Shown: piece by piece, positions 34,036 to 43,305 of the stretch
Position numbering within the stretch: position 1 is the stretch's first letter
How the letters are laid out: the number at the start of each line of letters is the position of its first letter
Assembly (NCBI GenBank): GCA_050180895.1
Contig: JBFXDS010000020.1
Coordinates: 1-54,155 of the forward strand
Length of the DNA: 54,155 nt
Direction of reading: 5' to 3'
Source of the DNA: JBGPEQ01 sp050180895
Lineage (GTDB): Bacteria > Pseudomonadota > Alphaproteobacteria > Dongiales > Dongiaceae
Program-made: the position numbers and the translations under genes
Notes under the pieces: generated by a model
What the model saw: the letters and a program-made list of their open reading frames with translations, nothing else
What the model was told of the DNA's origin: nothing
Database searches by the model: none

Positions 34036-34137
34036 TGTCGGGGCGATTGGCAGGTCGCCCGCGCAGTGGACAAACCGGATTGATATGACAAAGCCCGGTA
34101 CGACCGAGAGGCGGGCGACCTGTCGGTCGCCCCGACA
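34036..34137. repeat. Inverted repeat with TGTCGGGGCGA arms (family D)
   Basis: 27-base arms (TGTCGGGGCGATTGGCAGGT... and ...ACCTGTCGGTCGCCCCGACA) around a 48-base centre, with a few mismatches. It fills most of the gap between the kinase and the first VOC gene and could be a bidirectional transcript-end hairpin. Confidence 0.85.
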
Positions 34138-34186
34138 AGAAACCGACGAACCTCGGCACCGTCCCGTAGGCTGCTGCTCGCCCCAG

Positions 34187-34567
34187 TCACTCCCAGCGGT
34201 TCGCTTCGGCGGCGAAGTTGGCGCGCACCGGGCGGTCGACGCAGAAGCGTTGGCCGGTCGGCGCCTCCATCACCCACCAGGTGCCGATCTGCTTCACGCG
34301 CTTGGCGCCGAGCCCTTCGAGCCGACGCACCTCCGCCTCGATGTCGTCGGTCTCGATATCCAGGTGGACGCGGCTCGGATGGTCGACCTTCTGCACCTCG
34401 ACTTGCAGGTCGTTCGGCTTCGTCTGCAGCAGTTCGTAGCCGGCACCCTCGGGTGCGGTCGAGCTGCGCCGCGGCAGACCGAGGGCCCGGCTCCAGAATG
34501 TCACGGCGGCATCCAGGTCGTCGGTCTGGCAGTCGATGACGAGACCAGCCAACTGACTACGATGCAT
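34187..34567 (-). CDS. VOC-family (glyoxalase-like) protein, paralogue 1
   Basis: A 126-residue vicinal-oxygen-chelate protein with two beta-alpha-beta modules. It starts MHRSQLAGLVIDCQTDDLDAAVTFW and carries VDHPSRVHLDIETDDIEAEVRR and a C-terminal VMEAPTGQRFCV strand. Metal-ligand positions are plausible (His in RVHLD, Glu in VMEAP), but the reaction is unknown. It is clearly a paralogue of the gene at 35258-35638. Confidence 0.82.
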   Translation of the reverse strand: MHRSQLAGLVIDCQTDDLDAAVTFWSRALGLPRRSSTAPEGAGYELLQTKPNDLQVEVQKVDHPSRVHLDIETDDIEAEVRRLEGLGAKRVKQIGTWWVMEAPTGQRFCVDRPVRANFAAEANRWE

Positions 34568-34805
34568 GCGCTCCGCTCCTCTTTGTCGCGGAGCGGTGGT
34601 AGCATCGCGCCACGGCACGATCAACCTCGCAGCCTGTCGGCGGTCGGGCCGCGCGGCGCGCCGCTGAAACAACCGCAATACAACGCAGCCGCGCCAGAAA
34701 TTTCCGCGCAACAGATCCCGGCTAAGGTCCGCGCGCTTCGCAGGGAGGCGGTCGCAACCGCGGCGCCCGGCGGAACGGAGACATTGCCGGCAACGGAGAG
34801 ACAAA

Positions 34806-35243
34806 ATGGCCGATAAGGAAATCCCCTTCTACAACGTCAGCAGCGCGGTGGGACCCGGCTGCCCCAACAAGCGCACCGACGTGATGCTCGTGCAATTCTT
34901 CCTGCACCAGATCTATTCGCACCCGACCAAGCTCAACAAGCCGGCGGGACCGAAGATCGCCATCAACGGCAGCTTCGACGGCACGACCGCGGCCTGGATC
35001 AAGCACTATCAGAACGACGTCAAGAATCAGGGAAGGCCGATCTATCCCGACGGCCGCATCGATCGCGCCAAGGGCGAGCAATACAGCTTCTCCTCGCTCA
35101 GCAAGACCGGCTACACCATCACCTTCCTGAACTTCGGCCATTGCGAGCGGTATCGGCGGGAGCATGACCGCCTGGAGCAGCATGTGCTGATGCCCGGCGA
35201 ACTGAAGGCCGAACTCGCCCGCGGCGAGCCGCTGCCGCTGTAA
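34806..35243 (+). CDS. Uncharacterised protein, possibly peptidoglycan-binding-like
   Basis: A 145-residue soluble protein without a signal peptide. The central part (residues about 20-90: DVMLVQFFLHQIY, INGSFDGTTAAWIKHYQND, YPDGRID) has the pattern of a peptidoglycan-binding domain 1 repeat, in which a helix with VQ..L is followed by DG.FG..T..A...FQ. That similarity is weak and is my inference. The start ATG has AACGGAGAGAC upstream. It sits between the two VOC paralogues on the opposite strand. Confidence 0.6.
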   Translation: MADKEIPFYNVSSAVGPGCPNKRTDVMLVQFFLHQIYSHPTKLNKPAGPKIAINGSFDGTTAAWIKHYQNDVKNQGRPIYPDGRIDRAKGEQYSFSSLSKTGYTITFLNFGHCERYRREHDRLEQHVLMPGELKAELARGEPLPL

Positions 35244-35257
35244 GCGGACCGGGCGGC

Positions 35258-35638
35258 TCAACGCCACTCGTTCGCCGTAGCGGCGAAGTCGGCGCTCCCG
35301 GCGCTGACGACACAGAAACGCTGGCCGGTGGGCGCCTCCAGCACCCACCAGTCATGCACCTGCCTGATCCGCTTGGCGCCGAGCGCCTCGAGCCGGCGCA
35401 CCTCGGCCTCGACGTCGTCGGTCTCGATGTCCAGATGCACGCGGCTCGGGTGGTCGACCTTCTGGACCTCGATGTCGAGGCCGCCAGGGCCGGCGGCCAG
35501 CAAGGCGTAACCAGCATCTTCCGGCTTCTCCGACGCGCGGCGCGGCAGGCCGAGCGTGCGGCTCCAGAACGCCGCCGCCGCCTCCAGGTCTTCCGTCCGG
35601 CAATCGATGATGAGGCCGCCCAACCGGCTGCGATGCAT
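35258..35638 (-). CDS. VOC-family (glyoxalase-like) protein, paralogue 2
   Basis: A 126-residue paralogue of the 34187-34567 gene with the same length and start (MHRSRLGGLIIDCRTEDLEA) and the shared VQKVDHPSRVHLDIETDD block. Divergence is concentrated near residues 35-55 and at the C-terminus, suggesting an old duplication with different substrate pockets. It is divergent from the riboswitch-controlled cysG operon. Confidence 0.82.
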   Translation of the reverse strand: MHRSRLGGLIIDCRTEDLEAAAAFWSRTLGLPRRASEKPEDAGYALLAAGPGGLDIEVQKVDHPSRVHLDIETDDVEAEVRRLEALGAKRIRQVHDWWVLEAPTGQRFCVVSAGSADFAATANEWR

Positions 35639-35711
35639 GGTTTCCTCCGCTGCTTCGAGGGGCCGACATAGCATATCCGGTTGACTTTCGCGCCCCGGAC
35701 GCGTAGCCTTG

Positions 35712-35772
35712 AAACCAGCGCCGATTTGAGCTTCCAGCTTGCGGGCGCTTTATAAATGCGGCTAAAGCGGCG
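35712..35772 (+). promoter_or_regulatory. SAM-II-like riboswitch aptamer 1
   Basis: Matches the compact SAM-II fold. P1 is AGCGCC (35717-35722) with GGCGCT (35744-35749). The P1 loop contains ATTTGA (35724-35729), seven bases, then GCTTGC (35737-35742). After P1 follow ATAAATG and GCTAAAGCG (35761-35769). A pseudoknot can form between GCTT (35730-35733) and AAGC (35765-35768). It precedes a terminator-like hairpin and lies upstream of a cysteine/methionine operon, the expected target of a SAM sensor. Confidence 0.85.
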
Positions 35773-35775
35773 ACA

Positions 35776-35814
35776 GTCCCGTCCCGGCGATCGCTGCGGC
35801 GGGGCTTTGATTTT
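35776..35814 (+). terminator. Intrinsic terminator after aptamer 1
   Basis: Stem GTCCCGTC (35776-35783) with GGCGGGGC (35798-35805), eight pairs including two G-U, closing a 14-base loop with an inner GCGATCGC palindrome. It is followed by the T-rich TTTGATTTT. Its place directly after aptamer 1 suggests SAM-controlled transcription termination. Confidence 0.65.
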
Positions 35815-35840
35815 GTGGGCCTGGTCCTCCCTGACGGACC

Positions 35841-35893
35841 CGCGGGATTTGATGGGGCAGCTTGCGCCCGCGTCACCAAGCGCTAAAGCGCCA
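35841..35893 (+). promoter_or_regulatory. SAM-II/SAM-V-like riboswitch aptamer 2
   Basis: Repeats the layout of aptamer 1. P1 is CGCGGG (35841-35846) with CCCGCG (35867-35872). ATTTGA (35847-35852), exactly seven bases, and GCTTGC (35860-35865) fill the loop, then GCTAAAGCG (35882-35890). The pseudoknot would pair TGGGGC (35853-35858) with GCGCCA (35888-35893), five of six bases. P1 sequences differ between the two aptamers while the loop motifs are the same, as expected for conserved RNA structure. Confidence 0.82.
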
Positions 35894-35931
35894 CGGACGT
35901 CCTCCGTGGGCCCGACATTTCGGCATGGAGG
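35891..35931 (+). promoter_or_regulatory. Translational expression platform of aptamer 2
   Basis: Two helices exclude each other. Helix 1 pairs CCACGGA (35891-35897) with TCCGTGG (35903-35909). Helix 2 pairs CCTCCGTG (35901-35908) with CATGGAGG (35924-35931), which covers the cysG Shine-Dalgarno GGAGG. The aptamer 2 pseudoknot uses CCA 35891-35893 and so competes with helix 1. SAM binding should therefore favour helix 2 and block translation. Confidence 0.65.
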
Positions 35932-35936
35932 CGTTC

Positions 35937-37349
35937 ATGAACTACTTTCCGGCTTTCTTCGACCTCAGGGATCGGCCGGCGCTGATCGTCGGCGGCGGCG
36001 CGGCGGCGGCGCGGCGGCTGCGGCTGCTGCGCAAGGCCGGCGCCCGCGTGACGGTGGTGGCGCCGCGGGTCGGCGCGGAGATCGCGAGCGCCCTTGCCGA
36101 CGGCATGGTTAACCTGCGCCAGCGCGGCTTCGTCGCCGGCGACGTGACCGGCCAGACCGCGGTGTTCGCCGCCACCGGCCTGGCCGAGGTGGATGCGCGC
36201 GTGGCCGAGGCGGCGCGCGCGGCAGGGGTGCCCGTGAACGTCGCCGACCGGGCCGAGTTGTCGAGCTTCATCGTTCCGGCCATCGTCGAACGCGATCCGG
36301 TGGTCATCGGCATCTCGACCGGCGGCGCGGCGCCGGTGCTGGCCAGCCGGCTGCGCGAGGCGATCGAGCGGCTGCTGCCGGCGCGGGTGGGCAAGCTGGC
36401 CGATTTCGCCGACAGCTTCCGCAGCGCGGTGAAGGCGACGGTGCCGGGCGCGACGGCGCGCTTCCGCTTCTGGGACCGCTTCTTCGACGGGCCGGTCGCC
36501 GACCAGGTGCTGGCCGGCAACGAGACCGGCGCGCGCGAGCGGATGCTCACCCTGGTCAACCGCCGCGGCGCCGGCGAGCCGCCGCGCGGCGGCGTCGCCA
36601 TCGTCGGCGCCGGGCCGGGCGACCCGGACCTGCTGACCCTGCGGGCGCTGCGGCTGATCCAGCGCGCCGACGTGGTGATCTACGACAAGCTGGTGGGGCC
36701 GGGGGTGCTCGACCTCGTGCGGCGCGACGCCGAGCGCATCTATGTCGGCAAGAGCCGCGGCGACCACAGCAAGAGCCAGGACGAGATCAACGCGCTGACC
36801 GCCGCCCAGGCGCTGGCCGGCCGGCGCGTCGTGCGGCTCAAGGGCGGCGATCCCTTCATCTTCGGCCGCGGCGGCGAGGAGCTGGATTATCTCCGCCGGC
36901 GCGGCATCGCGGCCGAGGTCGTGCCGGGCATCACCGCGGCGCTCGGCTGCGCCGCCGCCGTCGGCATCCCCCTCACCCACCGCGATCACGCGCAGGCCGT
37001 GACGCTGGCCACGGGCCAGGGCAAGGACGGCGAGCCGGAACTGGACTGGGCGACCTTGGCGCAGCTCGACCAGACGCTCGTCATCTACATGGGCGTCGGC
37101 ACGGCGGGACACATCGCGGCGCGGCTGATCGAGCACGGGCTCGACGCGGCGACGCCGGTGGCGGTGATCGAGAACGGCACGCTGCCGAGCCAGAAGGCGG
37201 CCTATGGCCGGCTTTCGGGCCTGAGCCGGCTGGTGCGCCAGTCCGGCATCGCCGGGCCGGCGCTCATCGTCATCGGCCGGGTCGCGGCCCTGGCCGACGC
37301 GGCGACGCCGGCGATCGAGGGCGCGGCAACGCGGGCCATAGCGGTTTGA
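35937..37349 (+). CDS. cysG: Siroheme synthase (multifunctional)
   Basis: Makes siroheme, the cofactor of sulfite reductase, from uroporphyrinogen III. The 470 residues join the precorrin-2 dehydrogenase/ferrochelatase half (1 to about 150, NAD-binding LIVGGGAAAARRLRLL and the ISTGGAAPVLA segment) to a uroporphyrinogen-III C-methyltransferase half (about 216-455: VAIVGAGPGDPDLLTLRALR, YDKLVG, RLKGGDPFIFGRGGEE, VVPGITAALG). The ATG at 35937 has GGAGG six bases upstream; an earlier ATG at 35925 lacks a site. It is the first gene of the operon and uses SAM itself, so control by the tandem SAM-sensing leader makes sense. Confidence 0.94.
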   Translation: MNYFPAFFDLRDRPALIVGGGAAAARRLRLLRKAGARVTVVAPRVGAEIASALADGMVNLRQRGFVAGDVTGQTAVFAATGLAEVDARVAEAARAAGVPVNVADRAELSSFIVPAIVERDPVVIGISTGGAAPVLASRLREAIERLLPARVGKLADFADSFRSAVKATVPGATARFRFWDRFFDGPVADQVLAGNETGARERMLTLVNRRGAGEPPRGGVAIVGAGPGDPDLLTLRALRLIQRADVVIYDKLVGPGVLDLVRRDAERIYVGKSRGDHSKSQDEINALTAAQALAGRRVVRLKGGDPFIFGRGGEELDYLRRRGIAAEVVPGITAALGCAAAVGIPLTHRDHAQAVTLATGQGKDGEPELDWATLAQLDQTLVIYMGVGTAGHIAARLIEHGLDAATPVAVIENGTLPSQKAAYGRLSGLSRLVRQSGIAGPALIVIGRVAALADAATPAIEGAATRAIAV

Positions 37350-37402
37350 AGAAACGACAGATGAACAGAGACAAACACGAATGCGGTGCCAGCACATGTA
37401 GG

Positions 37403-37463
37403 GGCGGGTCTAAGACCCGCCTGTCATGCCGCCGCGCCGAAGCGGGCGGGTCTAAGACCCGCC
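37403..37463. repeat. Two copies of a 19-bp palindrome (family E)
   Basis: GGCGGGTCTAAGACCCGCC occurs at 37403-37421 and 37445-37463, separated by 23 bases. Each copy is self-complementary. They lie between cysG and the DUF2849 gene and could form one or two hairpins in the operon mRNA. Confidence 0.9.
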
Positions 37464-37509
37464 CCGACAGCGACTATTATCTGTGGCCATCCACGAGGGC
37501 GAACCGCTG

Positions 37510-37821
37510 ATGGGATCGCAGGTGGTCACCGCGAACCGGCTGGGCGACGGACGCGTGGTCTTCCTCGCGCCGGGCGACCTGTGGGTGGAGGAGATCGGCC
37601 GCGCCCGCATCGCCGAGACGGAAGACGCGGGGAAGGCGCTCGTCGCCATCGCGGAGAAGGCGGTCACCGACCGCATCGTCGTCGCGCCCTACCTGATCGA
37701 GGTCAAGGCGGAGAACGACCGCGTGACGCCGACGCGGTATCGCGAGGTGTTGCGTGCGCTCGGCCCGAGCAGCCATCCCGAGTTCGGCCGCCCCGCCGCG
37801 GCGACGGCGGCGCAGAGGTGA
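37510..37821 (+). CDS. DUF2849-family protein of the sulfite reductase operon
   Basis: A 103-residue protein of DUF2849, regularly found directly before alphaproteobacterial sulfite reductase genes. It begins MGSQVVTANRLGDGRVVFL and contains DLWVEEIGRARIAETEDAG and VVAPYLIEVK. The function is unknown, with a role in sulfite reductase assembly or electron supply suggested only by linkage. The start is ATG 37510 with GAGGGC upstream; a GTG at 37483 would add nine residues. The gap to the reductase is three bases. Confidence 0.82.
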   Translation: MGSQVVTANRLGDGRVVFLAPGDLWVEEIGRARIAETEDAGKALVAIAEKAVTDRIVVAPYLIEVKAENDRVTPTRYREVLRALGPSSHPEFGRPAAATAAQR

Positions 37822-37824
37822 CGC

Positions 37825-39463
<1,639 letters not shown>

Positions 39464-39477
<14 letters not shown>

Positions 39478-40075
39478 GGCGACCGGCGTCGTCGACGACC
39501 CCTGGCTTTTCGTCAGGGACGAGGAGTCGCTGCCGGAGAGCGGCGCCGTCATCGTCACCCTGCTGCGCTGGCAATCGAACCGCGACCAGCTTCTGGCGCG
39601 GCCGACACCGCTGGGCCTGCGGCTCAAGAGCGACCAGGCGCCGTCGCTGATCGCCGGCGACATCGAGCGCTTCGACGTCATCGCGCTCGAGTTCCCCAAA
39701 TTCACCGACGGCCGCGCCTACAGCCATGCGCGGCTGCTGCGCGAGCGCTACGGCTACCGCGGCGAGCTGCGCGCCGTCGGCAGCGTGCTGCGCGACCAGC
39801 TCGCCTTCATGCGCCGCTGCGGCTTCGACAGCTACGAGATCAAGGACGGCGTCGACGCCGACGCCTGGATCAAGGCGCTGGGCGGCATCTCCGTCGTCTA
39901 TCAGCCGGCGACGGACGGGCGCGCCTCCGCGCTCGCCCTGCGGCACGGCATCGGCAGGAACTCCCGCGCTGACGTGGAACCCTCACCCTATCCCTCTCCC
40001 GCAAGCGGGAGAGGGGACTCGATCGAGCAAGTTGCACAGCCGAGTCCCCTCTCCCACAAAGTGGGAGAGGGTTAG
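39464..40075 (+). CDS. DUF934-family protein with repeat-derived C-terminus
   Basis: DUF934 proteins accompany sulfite reductases in proteobacteria and are thought to assist sulfur assimilation, though the activity is unproven. The conserved part runs from MPLIRATGVVDD through DIERFDVIALEFPKFTDGRAYS and RLLRERYGYRGELRAVG to QLAFMRRCGFDSYE. It overlaps the reductase gene by 14 bases. From about residue 172 the frame enters a family B repeat, so the last 32 residues (starting near PSPYPSPASGRG) are translated repeat and not family sequence. No cysH follows, unlike in many related operons. Confidence 0.86.
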
Positions 40076-40083
40076 GGTGAGGG
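39980..40083. repeat. 104-bp double-hairpin repeat, family B, copy 2
   Basis: Same design as copy 1 at 28070: outer CCCTCACCCTATCCCTCTCC and its complement, with two inner hairpins (CTCTCCCGC-AA-GCGGGAGAG and CTCTCCCAC-AAA-GTGGGAGAG). It covers the 3' end of the DUF934 frame and the spacer before metZ, so a transcript reading into metZ would carry both hairpins. Confidence 0.92.
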
Positions 40084-40112
40084 TTCCATCAGAACGCAGA
40101 TAGACAGGGGCA

Positions 40113-41309
40113 ATGGACGCGAAACGACCGGGTTCGTCGAAACGGTGGCGGCCGCAGACGCGGCTGGTGCGGGGCGGGCTGGCGCGCAGCGAATTCGGCG
40201 AGACGGCCGAGGCGATCTATCTGACCTCCGGCTATGTCTATGCCGACGCCGAGCAGGCCGAGGCCCGGTTCAAGAACCGGGACCCCGGCTACATCTACAG
40301 CCGCTACGGAAATCCCACCGTGACGATGCTCGAGGAACGGATGTGCCTGCTCGAAGGCGCGGCGGCGGCGCGCGCCGTGGCCAGCGGCATGGCGGCAGTC
40401 AACGCGGCGCTCATGTGCCAGGTGCGCGCCGGCGACCGCGTGGTCGCCTCGCGGGCGCTGTTCGGCTCCTGCCGCTACATCATCGAGGAACTGCTGCCGC
40501 GCTATGGCGTGACCACGGCGCTGGTCGACGGGCCGGACCTCAATCAGTGGCGGACGGCGCTGAAGCCGGGCGCGCGGTGCGTCTTCATCGAGACGCCGGC
40601 CAACCCGACGTTGGAGCTGATCGACATCGCCGCCGTGGCCGAGCTGTGCCACGCCGCCGGCGCGCGCTTCATCGTCGACAACGTGTTCGCGACCCCGGTG
40701 CTGCAGAAACCGCTGCCGCTCGGCACGGACATCGTCGTGTACTCGACGACCAAGCATATCGACGGTCAGGGCCGCTGCCTCGGCGGCGTCGTGCTCGGCA
40801 GCGAGAGTTTCATCAACGACGAGCTGCAACCCTATCTGCGCCATACCGGGCCGTCGCTGTCGCCGTTCAACGCCTGGGTCATGCTGAAGGGACTGGAGAC
40901 ACTGGAATTGCGCGTACAGCAGCATTGCCGGAATGCCGCGCTGGTCGCCGACTTCCTGGCCGCGCACCCGGCCGTGACCCGGCTGCTCTATCCGTCCCGC
41001 GGCGATTTCCCGCAGGCCGCATTGGCGCGGACGCAGATGACCGGCGGCGGCTCCGTGGTGACGTTCGATCTCAGGGGCGACAAGGCGCGCGCCTTCCGCT
41101 TCCTCAACGCGCTCGGCCTCGTCGACATCTCCAACAACCTGGGCGACGCCAAGAGCCTGATCACCCATCCGGCGACGACCACCCACCAGCGCCTGTCGCC
41201 CGAGGCCCGCGCCGAACTCGGCATCACCGACAGCATGGTGCGCCTCTCCGTCGGCCTCGAAGATCCGGCCGACATCATCGAAGACCTGGAGCAGGCCCTT
41301 TCCGCCTGA
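40113..41309 (+). CDS. metZ: O-succinylhomoserine sulfhydrylase
   Basis: PLP enzyme of the Cys/Met-metabolism family that joins sulfide to O-succinylhomoserine to give homocysteine. The 398 residues include YIYSRYGNPTVTMLEERMCLLEG in two blocks, the PLP Lys K214 in YSTTKHIDGQGR, and RLSVGLEDPADIIEDLEQAL at the end. The HIDGQGR sequence after the Lys is characteristic of MetZ rather than cystathionine synthase. It uses the sulfide made by the upstream reductase and is the last gene of the SAM-riboswitch operon. SAM-II elements are known before metZ in other alphaproteobacteria. Confidence 0.93.
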   Translation: MDAKRPGSSKRWRPQTRLVRGGLARSEFGETAEAIYLTSGYVYADAEQAEARFKNRDPGYIYSRYGNPTVTMLEERMCLLEGAAAARAVASGMAAVNAALMCQVRAGDRVVASRALFGSCRYIIEELLPRYGVTTALVDGPDLNQWRTALKPGARCVFIETPANPTLELIDIAAVAELCHAAGARFIVDNVFATPVLQKPLPLGTDIVVYSTTKHIDGQGRCLGGVVLGSESFINDELQPYLRHTGPSLSPFNAWVMLKGLETLELRVQQHCRNAALVADFLAAHPAVTRLLYPSRGDFPQAALARTQMTGGGSVVTFDLRGDKARAFRFLNALGLVDISNNLGDAKSLITHPATTTHQRLSPEARAELGITDSMVRLSVGLEDPADIIEDLEQALSA

Positions 41310-41434
41310 GCAGCGGCAAGCAGGAAGTTCCGCTCGTCACCACCACTCCCCGTCACCCCGGCGAAAACCAATATCGTATTCACACAAGTTCGCGAGTCGA
41401 ATCAATTGCTTGCAGGAGACTAGGACTATCGACG

Positions 41435-41517
41435 TGCGTCCTTCGACAAGCTCAGGATGAGGGATTTTCTTCGTGCCAGTAAGATTCTCCCTCATCCTGA
41501 GCTTGTCGAAGGACGCA
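41435..41517. repeat. 83-bp hairpin repeat, family A, copy 5
   Basis: Full length with perfect arms and the copy 1 loop (TTCTTCGTGCCAG). About 30 bases on the left and 40 on the right are also shared with copy 1, including CTGCAGAGATGTATGCATGC. Confidence 0.95.
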
Positions 41518-41593
41518 GGATGGTTCTGCAGAGATGTATGCATGCGATAGCGGCGAAAACCGGGGTCCATACACGCCGGCCTCTGGAATATGG

Positions 41594-41624
41594 ACCCCGG
41601 CTTTCACCTGGCGAAAGCCGGGGT
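41594..41624. repeat. Short palindrome ACCCCGGCTTTC (family F)
   Basis: ACCCCGGCTTTC (41594-41605) and its exact complement GAAAGCCGGGGT (41613-41624) with a 7-base loop. A related sequence (GCGAAAGCCGGAGTGAC) lies at 124-142 and another (GTCATGCCCGCGAAAGCAGG) at 9741-9760. The 41310-41709 interval holds only repeats. Confidence 0.85.
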
Positions 41625-41709
41625 GACAACCGAGGTTATGGCTCCAGAGTTTCGCGACCTTCGTGTCTTCGTGGTGCACGCCTTCGTCCGATCGGCCATA
41701 CTCGCGGCC

Positions 41710-43299
41710 ATGGCACAACAATTCGACGCCATCGTCATCGGGGCGGGGCATAACGGGCTGACGGCGGCGGGATATCTGGCCAAGGCCGGCCGCAAGGTGC
41801 TGGTGCTGGAGCGGCGGTCCGTCGTGGGCGGCGCGGCGGTGACCGAGGAATTTCATCCGGGCTACCGCTGTTCCACCGCCTCCTACGTGGTCAGCCTGCT
41901 GCGCGACGAAGTCGTGCGCGACCTCGAGCTGAAGCGGCACGGCTACGCCACTATTCCGATGCACAATACGTTTGCGCCGCTGCCGGACGGCCGCTCGCTG
42001 CTGCTGACCGGCGACGCCGCGCACGACCAGGCGGAAGTGGCAAAATTCTCCAACCGCGACTTTGCGGCGATGGCGGAGTTCGACCGGCGGCTGGCGCGGG
42101 CGGCCGATGTGCTGCGGGCGGAGATGCTGCGGGCACCGCCTGCGCTCGCCGACGGCGGGTTCTCCGGCGTGCTGTCGATGCTGCGTCTCGGCAACGGCTT
42201 TCGCCGGCTCGATTCGGACGAGCGGCACTTCCTGCTGCAGCTCTTCACCACGCCGGTCGGCGACCTGCTCGACCGCTGGTTCGACAGCGAGATCGTCAAG
42301 ATCAAGTACGCGGCCTCGGCGACGGCCGGGAGCTTCGTCGGCCTCGAGCAGCCGGGCTCGGCCGTGAACCTGCTGCATCTGAGCATCGGCGAGATCGATG
42401 GCGTGCGCGGCGGCTGGGCCCTGGCCAAGGGCGGCATGGGCGCCATCACCCAGGCGATGGCGGCGGCGGCGCGTTCGTTCGGCGCAGACATTCGCACCGA
42501 CGCGCCGGTGACGCGCGTACTGGTCGAGCAGGGCCGCGCGACGGGCGTTCGCCTGGAAAGCGGCGAGGAGATCCGCGCCCGCGCGGTGCTGTCGAACGCC
42601 GACCCCAAGCGTACCTTCCTCGGGCTGGTCGGCGAGGCGCAGCTCGACGAGGACTTCGCCCGCGACATCCAGGCCTATCGCATGGGCACCGGCTGCTTCC
42701 GCATGAACGTCGCGCTGGCGGCCGTGCCGGAGTTCGCCGCGCGACCGGGCGGCGACATCGGTCCACATCACCGGGCCTTCATCCGCCTCAACGGCGCGCT
42801 CGCGGAGTTCGATGCGGCGTGGCTGGCGGCGCGCCGCGGCGAGCTGCCGTCGGTACCGATCGTGGATGCGGTGATCCCGACGGCGCTCGACGACAGCCTG
42901 GCGCCGCCGGGCTGCCATGTGCTGAGCATCCTGGCGCAGCACTATCCCTACATGCTCGCCGACGGCCGCTCCTGGGACGAGCTGCGCGAACCGGCGGCGC
43001 AGGGGATCATCGACGCCGTCGCCCGCTACATCCCGGACATCCGCCGCATCATGGTCGGCTACCAGGCGCTGTCGCCGCTCGACCTCGAGCGGGTGTTCGG
43101 GCTGACCGCCGGCGACGTCTATCACGGCCGGCTCGACCTCGATCAGCTGTTCTCCCTGCGCCCGCACCCGCGGGCGGCGCAGTACGCGACGCCGGTTCCC
43201 GGCCTCTATCTCTGCGGCGCCGGCGCCCACCCCGGCGGCGGCGTCTCCGGCGCGCCGGGCCACAATTGCGCGAAGCGGGTGCTGCGGGACCTGAGATAG
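41710..43299 (+). CDS. Phytoene-dehydrogenase-like FAD/NAD(P) oxidoreductase
   Basis: A 529-residue flavoprotein of the CrtI-like group that also includes PYROXD2. The FAD motif is FDAIVIGAGHNGLTAAGYLAKAG (read in two blocks, residues about 5-27), followed by LVLERRSVVGGAAVTEEFHPG. The C-terminus has the second FAD block GLYLCGAGAHPGGGVSGAPGHN. There is no carotenoid gene nearby, so a carotenoid role is not supported; homologues act on unidentified substrates. The ATG at 41710 is chosen because upstream codons lie in repeat sequence. Confidence 0.84.
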   Translation: MAQQFDAIVIGAGHNGLTAAGYLAKAGRKVLVLERRSVVGGAAVTEEFHPGYRCSTASYVVSLLRDEVVRDLELKRHGYATIPMHNTFAPLPDGRSLLLTGDAAHDQAEVAKFSNRDFAAMAEFDRRLARAADVLRAEMLRAPPALADGGFSGVLSMLRLGNGFRRLDSDERHFLLQLFTTPVGDLLDRWFDSEIVKIKYAASATAGSFVGLEQPGSAVNLLHLSIGEIDGVRGGWALAKGGMGAITQAMAAAARSFGADIRTDAPVTRVLVEQGRATGVRLESGEEIRARAVLSNADPKRTFLGLVGEAQLDEDFARDIQAYRMGTGCFRMNVALAAVPEFAARPGGDIGPHHRAFIRLNGALAEFDAAWLAARRGELPSVPIVDAVIPTALDDSLAPPGCHVLSILAQHYPYMLADGRSWDELREPAAQGIIDAVARYIPDIRRIMVGYQALSPLDLERVFGLTAGDVYHGRLDLDQLFSLRPHPRAAQYATPVPGLYLCGAGAHPGGGVSGAPGHNCAKRVLRDLR

Positions 43300-43305
43300 G
43301 GCGGC

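Noticed and set aside
41710..43299. Carotenoid desaturase (crtI)
   Set aside because: The domain is related but no other carotenoid gene is near and the sequence pattern fits the broader PYROXD2-like group better.
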